From contig NC_080539.1 in the NCBI RefSeq assembly GCF_028640845.1, positions 196,890,698 through 196,954,697 on the forward strand: a DNA stretch of 64,000 bases, written 5' to 3'. Under the pieces are notes generated by a model. That model saw only the letters and a program-made list of their open reading frames with translations. It was not told where the DNA came from and searched no databases. Below are positions 57,192 through 64,000 of this stretch, in pieces. This DNA comes from Ahaetulla prasina (lineage: Eukaryota; Chordata; Lepidosauria; Squamata; Colubridae). The position numbers and the translations under genes are program-made. Position 1 is the first letter of the stretch. Every line of letters starts with the position of its first letter.

Positions 57192-57368
57192 GTGTTCAAT
57201 GGGATTCATTGCTGGCCACTTCAGAACTCTCTAGCGCTTTGTTGCCATCCATTTCTGGGTGCTTTTTGACATATGTTTGGGGTCATTGTGCTGCTGGAAG
57301 ACCCAAGATCTCAGACGCAAACCCAGCTTTCTGACACTGGGCTCTACAATGTGACCCAAAATCTTTTA

Positions 57369-57512
<144 letters not shown>

Positions 57513-57797
57513 TCAGTAAACAGTAGAATGATGTGCTTTACCAAAAAGCTCTATCTTGGTCTCATCTGTCCACAAGACGTTTTCCCAGAAGGATTTTGGC
57601 TTACTCAAGTATATTTTGGCAAACTGTAGTCTTGCTTTTTTATGTCTCTGTGTCAGCAGTGGGGTCCTCCTGGGTCTCCTGCCATAGCGTTTCATTTCAT
57701 TTGAATGTCGACGGATAGTTCATGCTGACACTGATGCTCCCTGAGCCTGCAGGAAAGCTTGAATTTCTTTGGAACTTGTTTGGGGCTGCTTATCCAC

Positions 57798-58291
57798 TGT
57801 TCTGTCTCCTTCCTCACTTCAGATCCACGAGCTGGCCTTCAGCCAATGGATTCACGGCTCTTATCAGTCCTGGCAGAGAAATCGCAGCTGCCTGCCAAAA
57901 TTCAAACAAATGACTCACGTAGCAAGACTTTCAGCTCTTTTTGAAACGGTTCAGCTAAACTTTTGCTTCCCATGGAGTGAGAGCAGTCCCAAAGCTCCTT
58001 ATATATCCTTCCTTTTGAAGCCCCACCCTTCCTTTTGATGACTCTAATCTTCTGAAGCGCCGGTCAATCCAAGCTTGATTATTATTATCAGCTGTGTCTG
58101 AAGGCGTAGCCTGGGGAAGGGAGGAATCAGGGGATGACGGCCGCATTACGTCCTCTGACTGGTCTGGTTCTGGCTCCTGGAGCCGAGCCAAAGGAATCGG
58201 TGCTCCCGAGGTAAGCCTTACCAGCCCTTCCCCCTCACTCTCAGAGTGACTGTCGGGCATGGGGCCAGGTTCGGGGGCTGGAGTCACAACA
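57798..58291 (-). mobile_element. Solo LTR (494 bp) with 5-bp TSD
   Basis: On the minus strand it starts TGTTGTGACTCC and ends GACAGAACA (TG...CA). GTGGA flanks both ends (TCCAC at 57793-57797 and 58292-58296 on the plus strand). A TATATAAGG box lies near 58000. It has the length and TSD of a Ty3/gypsy-type LTR left by recombination. Removing it restores the continuity of the transposase gene, which confirms the boundaries. Confidence 0.9.
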
Positions 58292-58975
58292 TCCACCATC
58301 CGGACTATCCTGCGTTGCAACCTTTCATCAATTTTTCTCTTCTGTCCACGCCCAGGGAGATTAGCTACAGTGCCATGGGTTGCAAATTTCTTGATAATGT
58401 TGCGCACTGTGGACAAAGGCAAATCTAGATCTCTGGAGATGGAGATTGTAATCTTGAGATTGTTGATATTTTTCCACAATTTTGGTTCTCAAGTCCTCAG
58501 ACAATTCTCTTCTCCTCTTTCTGTTGTCCATGCTTAGTGTGGCACACACAGACACACAATGCAAAGACTAAGTGAACTTTTCTCCTTTTTATCTGCTGTC
58601 AGGTGTGATTTTTATATTGCCCATACCTGTTACTTGCCCCAGGTGAGTTTAAAGGAGTATCACATGCTTGAAACAATTTTATTTATCCACAATTTTGAAA
58701 GGGTGCCAATAATTTTGTCCAGCCCATTTTTGGAGTTTTGTGTGACATTATGTTCGATTTGCTTTTTTTCCTCCCTTTTTTGTTTTGTTCCAATACACAC
58801 AAAGGGAATAAACATGTGTATAGTAAAACATGTGTTACTGCAATACTTTTCTGTGAGAAATACTTGATTTTCTGGAAAAATTTTTGGGGTGCCAACAATT
58901 TCGGCCATGACTATAAGTATCATTGTTCATGAGACCTCCATCAGGAAAATATGGAAAAATGGTGTGCATAGCAGG

Positions 58976-59227
58976 GTTTTTTTTTGCATTTATATCCCGC
59001 CCTTCTCCGAAGACTCAGGGCGGCTTACACTATGTCAAGCAATAGTCTTCATCCATTTGTATATTATATACAAAGTCAACTTATTGTCCCCAACAATCTG
59101 GGTCCTCATTTTACCTACCTTATAAAGGATGGAAGGCTGAGTCAACCTTGGGCCTAGTGGGGCTTGAACCTGCAGTAACTGCAAGCAGCTGCTGTTAATA
59201 ACAGACTGTCTTACCAGTCTGAGCCAC
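58976..59227 (-). mobile_element. tRNA-derived SINE with L2-type tail
   Basis: Its minus-strand head GTGGCTCAGACTGGTAAGAC, B-box-like GGTTCAAGCCCC and tail CCGCCCTGAGTCTTCGG...GGGCGGGATATAAATGC match the copies at 900, 4646 and 27768. It interrupts the outer transposase between GCAGGG and TTGCAAGG. Confidence 0.85.
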
Positions 59228-59271
59228 AATTGCAAGGACAAAGTCAATACTTTCCAAAAAGATTATTGCTG

Positions 59272-59311
59272 CCCATCTACACTACCATCTACACTACCAT
59301 CTACACTTTGC
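59272..59311. repeat. 12-bp tandem repeat (CATCTACACTAC)3
   Basis: Three near-perfect units within the outer transposase gene. They expand a spot that in related genes has one unit (CATCTACACTTTGCC). It is a small in-frame expansion. Confidence 0.85.
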
Positions 59312-59624
59312 CAAAGACCATATGGATAAGCCAGAAAACAATTGGATGAATGTTCTGTGGATAGATGAGACCAAAACAGAACATTTTGGTTTGAATGAAA
59401 GGTATTGATTGGAAGGAAAACCCTGCCTTGTAGCATAAGTGCTTTATCCCATCTGTGAAACATAGTGTGGCAGGAACATGATTTGGGCCTGATTTGCTAC
59501 CTCTGGAACAGTACGGGTTGCCTATGAATTCTGAACTGTCAGGCACCTAGACAACCACTTAAAACATTCAAAAAGTACCATCAAAGAATGCTTAAACCAA
59601 AGAAAGTTAATGTTGGAATGGAGA

Positions 59625-59770
59625 GGTGAACATTTAAGTAAGGCTATAATAAAATATTGCATCTGTTTCATTTTGCCAGGCCTAGCACAAAAATGAAACC
59701 CAATCCACCAAAGTTCAGTCCTCTATAGACAGATCTTGCCTAACTAAACCTATACTACACTCATTCCAAT
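59625..59770. other. Spacer between Tc1-outer and gypsy fragment
   Basis: No LTR or TIR was recognised here. Confidence 0.4.
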
Positions 59771-59787
59771 GGATATATCCTGGCGGT

Positions 59788-60240
59788 TTGGTCGGAGGCG
59801 AAGCAGATGGAGGCGAATCCGCCGGTGACTACATGGCCGCCCCTAAGCGTCCAAGGACTGCGGATACGAGACCTGGGCGAGGTGCTGCTCGAGCAACTCA
59901 TCCGAGGTCAAGACATCCGTTTGCGGGCGGCTGCTGGCAAAAGCAACCTGCGCTGGCCGCGCTCTGGGCGAAGCCAGAGCACGATGATCACCCAAGCGGC
60001 GGAGACACTGCAAAAGCCTCTCCACAAAGGCGAGCACAAAGCCGGCTCCAGTGCACCAGGAGAGTTCAGACCGAATCCGGCGGTGAGGATGAGGAAGGGT
60101 CTGCGAACCGAAGCGCGACAAAGGGACCGGGCGAATCACGGGCTGCGGAGGTCAACACCAGCGCCAACGCTGCAAGTTTAAGGGCGCAACATGTCGGCGG
60201 TGTGGAAGAAAGGGCACCTAGCTCAAGTTTGTCGAGCGGC
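59788..60240 (+). pseudogene. Gypsy gag-like region with zinc knuckle
   Basis: Overlapping frames at 59788-60345 and 59807-60181 carry an Arg/Ala-rich, low-confidence gag remnant. A CCHC-type knuckle lies at 60171-60234: CKF, CRRCG and GHLAQVCRA. It is spread over two frames because a base is missing within it. Gag packages element RNA. The region is shorter than a normal gag, which suggests an internal deletion. No capsid motif can be pointed to. Confidence 0.6.
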
Positions 60241-60389
60241 CCAACCTTCCGCGAAAATTCAAATCGGCCAATCAGGCGGATCGGCAAGGCGACCCGCGAT
60301 TGGCTCAAACAAAAAGCGATTCAAACCAAGCGACTGTGGTCATAGGCGCGCCTCACCAGTGGAGAAGATCTTCACTAAACCAAAAATAG

Positions 60390-61560
60390 AGAAGTGGTGC
60401 CGGCTCAAGTAGACACGGATCAGCGATCACCATCATGTCCTGGGACACTTTGGCGAAGTCACTGCCGTCAGTCGCGGCGCCACCTGCAAACCCAGACTAC
60501 GAGTCCACGACTACCAGGGAATCGCATCCCTGTTCGAGGACCACCTCCGTCCGAGTCACGGACCTCACAAGAAGACCCTGCCCATCACGATCGTCGAGGA
60601 CTCTGCCCAGTCTGTTGGGACTAGACTGGTTTCGTGCCCTGGGCATGGGGTGACTGGCATCTACAGAAGTGACTGTAACCTGAAAGACATTCTCTTTGAG
60701 CGAGTTCGAAGATGTCTTCAAGGACTGCCTGGGCAAGTACAAGGGGACCCCTATTTCCTTCAACTTAGACCCCAGGTAGCTCCCATTAGGTTAAAGGCGA
60801 GGAGGTCCTTTGCCCTTAAACCTAAAATTGACAAGGAGCTAGATAAGCTCATAAATCAGGGATTTTGGTGCCAGTCGATCACGCAAAGTGGGAGGCATAA
60901 TCGTCACCATAAAACCAGATGGGTCAATTAGAATTTGCGCTGACTACAAGGCGGCGCTAAACAAAGCCTTACAGAAAAGCGCTTACCGGTTCCGTGGTGC
61001 AACACTTGCTGCACTCTTTGGGGCAAGGGCAAGTCTTTGCAAAGTTAGACTTGGCTCAAGCCTACCAACAACTGCCCGTGAAGCGCACAGCGAAGCCCAA
61101 ACGATTGTAACTCACAGGGTGCATTCAAGTGCACCCGATTACAATTTGGGGTGAGTGTGGCACCAGGGCTGTTCAAAACTTAATGGAGCGACTTCTGCAA
61201 GGGCTCCCAGGGTAGTTCCCTACTTGATGATGTCTGATATCAGCGGAAAATGTAGAGGAATTGGGGGCGTTGAGAAAGGTTCTGGGCATTTTCGGACAGC
61301 GGACTAAAGTAAAGTGAACAAATGCCAGATAGGGGTCGAATCCGTCGAATTCTTGGGCTACGAATAGACAAGAAAATTCACCCACTGAGAGCAAGTCAAG
61401 GCAATCAGAAAGGCTCCAGCGCCCAAAAACAAAGCAGAGCTACAGGCATTCCTGGGGCTAGTGAATTTTCGGTCTTTTAAAAACAAAGCGACCGTTGCTG
61501 AACCGCTGCATAAGCTTCTAGGAAAAATACTGTTTGGTCTTGGGGAAAGTCGGAATAGGG
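60390..61560 (+). pseudogene. Gypsy protease and reverse transcriptase region
   Basis: The retropepsin active-site segment lies near 60408-60425 and is frameshifted at the catalytic triplet. LLGLDWFRALGMG near 60615-60650 is the usual end of the protease. RT begins with LRPQVAPIRLKARR near 60765. KPDGSIRICADYKAALNKAL lies at about 60905-60970, a plus-strand frame of 88 residues (60888-61154). The DD active site lies near 61221-61234 and is frameshifted. The connection segment near 61330-61460 includes NKAELQAFLGLVNF. Stops and single-base losses throughout make it non-functional. I did not join the frames. Confidence 0.75.
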
Positions 61561-61599
61561 CTTTGAAGCAGTAAAAACCTGCTCTCAAGCGATAGCCTG

Positions 61600-61995
61600 C
61601 TCATCCAATATCATAACTCATTGCCCCTAGTGCTGGTTTGCGATGCCTCCCCTTACGGGTGGGGCTGTGCTCAGCCACAGACTTCAACGCACAGAAGCCC
61701 CTATAGCCTTCTACTCTAGAACGATGTCCTCCCAGAGAGGAACTATAGCCAGTTAGATAAAGCGCTAGCAATTGTGTCAGGGTGAAAAATTCACGAATAT
61801 GTTTTGGGCGGATTTTGAAATTGTGACTGACCACAGACCGCTGTTAGGAATACTGGGCTGGCGGACCTAGCGCCTGTGGCACTTTCACGATTGACTCGAT
61901 GGACTATTTTCTTAGCCGCTTATTCTACAAGCTGCAGCATCGACCAGGAAAAGAAGTGGGGCATGCGGACGCGTTAAGCAGATGCCCACTACCAG
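61600..61995 (+). pseudogene. Gypsy RNase H region
   Basis: LVLVCDASPYGWG near 61627-61665 carries the first catalytic aspartate. NYSQLDKALAIV near 61740 and TDHRPLLGI near 61828-61855 are standard RNase H landmarks. QHRPGKEVGHADALSRCPLP near 61930-61990 is the C-terminal signature of gypsy RNase H. RNase H removes RNA from the hybrid during cDNA synthesis. Single-base losses separate the pieces into different frames. Confidence 0.8.
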
Positions 61996-62355
61996 GCGAT
62001 CGAAGACCCCACTCCGGGCGCCATCCTGCTATTGACTCTTTGGACTCTGGCCCAGTCACATCTAAGGAGTGGCTGGGCATCATAGGACATTATGTTAAGG
62101 ACTGTACTCGGTTGGGTACAAAGAGGGTGGCCCGCTGCGCCGGCGAGCAGTTTAAAATTTGTAAAAAGCGTGATGAGCTCTCGGCTCAAGGGGTGCCTGT
62201 TATGGGGTGATCGTGGTAATCCCGGATAAATTAAGGGAAAGGTATTGGACCTCCTCCACGAGGTCACCCAGGGATCGTAAGGATGAAGGGCTAGCAAGAA
62301 GCTATGTGTGGTGGCCACTCATGGATTCAGAGATTGCTGAGAGGGTAGGGATGTG
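61996..62355 (+). pseudogene. Gypsy integrase N-terminus, truncated
   Basis: After a linker the sequence reads IPDKLRE-like near 62220, a histidine-containing segment near 62255, and LARSYVWWPLMDSEIAE near 62290-62340. This is the usual order of the integrase zinc-binding domain (HHCC) in gypsy elements. The second cysteine region and the whole DDE core are absent because homology stops near 62355. Confidence 0.7.
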
Positions 62356-62359
62356 TTGT

Positions 62360-62820
62360 CTCTAATCTCACTTCCCTCCTTGGAATGTGCTCCCTCCTTC
62401 CTGAAACCTGCTGCATTACTGTAGTCCATCATATTAGCTCTCTCTTTTTAGACCCATTATATCCCATATTTTTTCTTACAATTTTCATTTTTTCCAAAAG
62501 GAGGAAAACATCCATTATTCCAAAATTATATCAAAAGTATAATAATTATATTATTTTATTTTTAATATAATAAATGAAAAATTAGAATAAAATCAGAATA
62601 AGAGATAAAATTCATCCTTACAATTTTGGGGCAAATAAAGTTATTTATCTCATTAAATATTTTTAGGATATTTGCTTTTAAGTCCAAGGAATTTATAGAC
62701 TAGAAAATGATTTACTTATAGATAATTTCTCTATTAATTAACTGTATTGGTTTTGCTCCAGGGGAGGTAGCCAGTAGCTATTTATTTTTTCCTTCCAAAT
62801 TCTTCCCATCTTTTTACTCA
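62360..62820. other. AT-rich non-coding DNA
   Basis: Nothing recognised. Confidence 0.5.
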
Positions 62821-62823
62821 TTT

Positions 62824-63025
62824 AACAATAGCATTGGCACTTAGAGTTATATATACCGCTTCATAGTGCTTTACAGTCGTCTCTAAGCGGTCATTTTACT
62901 GACTTCAGAAGGATGGAAGACTGAGTCAACCTTGAGCCAGTGAGAATCGAACTACTGAACTATTGGTAGCCAGCAGTCAGCAGAAATAGCCTCTAGGACT
63001 GCATTTTAACCACTGCGTCACTACA
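62824..63025 (-). mobile_element. tRNA-derived SINE, complete-looking (third type)
   Basis: On the minus strand: head GTGACGCAGTGGTTAAAATGC (A-box-like), B-box GTTCGATTC (62944-62952 on plus), GGTTGACTCAGTCTTCCATCC, then ACCGCTTAGAGACGACTG and tail GCGGTATATATAACTCTAAGTGCC. It shares the middle with the other SINEs but has a different tail. 38076-38188 is a fragment of it. Confidence 0.8.
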
Positions 63026-63029
63026 TCTC

Positions 63030-64000
63030 TTGGCAAAGATGAGACAGATACTTTCATTGGACAAAAGGTATCCCAAATTTACTTCTCTTAGATTTTAAGT
63101 TTTATATACTAAGAAACAAAATATAATATGCTGAGGACGAATCCATGAAATTTCTATCCTTTTGTGTATTAAAGTGTAAATAGCTAGAAATATGGCATTT
63201 TAATCTGCAGGAGATTTACCACTGCAAAAACTTCCACCTCCAAATACTACAAGCTTTTTTCTCTGGCTCACCCTCTACACTGAATAACAGATGAAAGTTG
63301 ACTTAATTTTCCCTTTGAAAAATTATTCTCTTTCACACATTTCAACCCAATTAGAGACAAGGCAGATTAGTGTGAAAAAAGCAGTTAATTTTAGAAAATG
63401 TATGCATAAAAATCAAATGTGTTTAATTATTTCAATATTTTTAGTATGTGACAGATTTATTTTAAATATGTAATGAAATCATTCTTTACAAAATGAAATG
63501 AGAACACCAGATTAAACTGTGTAGATCTCTCTATGTGGTTTTATTTGTATTTCCATTCAATATTATAGTTTGTTAATAAACAACCAAAACTGCTGATTCT
63601 GAACCATTCAGATTTTCCACAAGAGACAATGAATGTTCTACCATGTGTGTGATGTTAAATATCAAACTATGTTTTTCTATACTCAAACTTAATATTTATA
63701 ATCCGTTATTAGAAAACTTTCTTAAATATTTAAATGCCTTGTTATGTTTTTAGTGCTTATCATTTGCCAGTATGTGTTCATGTCACCTAAGAAATAAAGC
63801 AAGACTTCCAGATACCTGAACAACAGTACCCAAAACCAAAAATAAAAAACAATGGTGTACAAACTTAGAAACAGAGAGTCAAAGTCAAAGTGAAAATAAC
63901 CGTATTTTTGAAAACTTGTTTTTTTTTTACGTCGATCTGCCAAGTTCACCGCAGAAGCAAGATTTGATCCACAAATATTCTTATATACAAGATCAATTCA
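63030..64000. other. AT-rich non-coding DNA
   Basis: Nothing recognised. Small ORFs (60 and 75 residues) show no signature. Confidence 0.5.

Larger units (their letters stand above)
58916..59622 (+). pseudogene. Tc1-outer transposase, catalytic half
   Basis: It resumes with IIVHETSIRKIWKNGVH (58925-58970), is split by a SINE, and continues from TTGCAAGG at 59228. FAKDHMDKPE lies near 59318 and NVLWIDETKTEHFG near 59350, with the first catalytic aspartate. IPSVKH near 59448 and a damaged WACFAT segment near 59485 follow. After about 59530 the frame is lost, and a deletion removes the region that should hold the second aspartate. It is a different subfamily from Tc1-inner. Confidence 0.75.
59771..62355 (+). 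mobile_element. Ty3/gypsy LTR retrotransposon interior, decayed, no LTRs
   Basis: The domains gag, zinc knuckle, protease, RT, RNase H and the start of integrase follow in gypsy order over 2.6 kb. No LTR is visible at either end; the integrase catalytic core and the 3' end are lost near 62355. Many single-base losses break every frame. No envelope-like gene is seen. The solo LTR at 57798 could be from the same family but cannot be tied to it. Confidence 0.8.

Noticed and set aside
59771..62355. An endogenous retrovirus
   Set aside because: The RT and RNase H landmarks fit Ty3/gypsy; no envelope gene or retroviral gag is present.
62824..63025. A functional tRNA gene from the A- and B-box-like sequences
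   Set aside because: The tRNA-like head lacks a complete cloverleaf and is joined to SINE body and tail.

Overview
The window looks like a gene-poor stretch of a squamate reptile genome, most likely a snake. It is AT-rich and full of transposable elements. I found no host protein-coding exon, tRNA or rRNA gene that I could defend. The squamate assignment is inference from the repeat mix: BovB/RTE LINEs, L2/CR1-group LINEs ending in short tandem repeats, tRNA-derived SINEs whose 3' tail matches the L2-type LINE, hAT and Tc1/mariner DNA transposons and their short derivatives, a DIRS-like tyrosine-recombinase element, a Ty3/gypsy fragment, and a CR1-L3-like tail followed by ATTCC repeats of the kind seen in snakes. 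Family names come from recognising sequence, not from a database search.

Layout. 0.5-7.6 kb is a recent, complex tandem duplication: two nearly identical copies of about 3 kb, an internally deleted third copy between them, and a 9-bp AT-rich repeat at one junction. 7.6-8.3 kb holds an L2 tail and a SPIN-like hAT end with a 191-bp tandem repeat. 9.8-11.2 kb is a foldback hAT with a perfect 8-bp target duplication and an L2 LINE inside it. 12.9-13.3, 22.8-23.5, 27.7-28.2, 32.4-32.8 and 37.3-38.0 kb hold more members of the same hAT family. 15.5-16.2 kb is the end of a LINE with a restriction-like endonuclease. 17.3 kb carries a pure (GAA)35 tract. 22.5-23.6 kb is a four-layer nest of elements. 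26.0-27.1 kb is a deleted BovB. 28.2-29.7 kb is the DIRS-like remnant.

40.6-45.1 kb is one BovB copy split by an L2 LINE, which is itself split by a second L2 LINE in the opposite direction. 50.9-59.6 kb is the deepest stack: one Tc1-like element holds a second Tc1-like element, which holds a nearly full-length L2 LINE with a GC-rich 5' region, an L2 tail and a 494-bp solo LTR; a SINE sits in the outer Tc1. 59.8-62.4 kb is a decayed Ty3/gypsy interior running from gag to early integrase.

The elements do not form a pathway, but they are functionally linked. The SINEs share the 3' hairpin of the L2 LINEs and were probably mobilised by them. The short hAT and mariner-like elements lack transposases and must have used enzymes supplied elsewhere. 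The nesting gives a relative order of insertion. The rest of the window is unique-looking AT-rich DNA, perhaps intergenic or a long intron.
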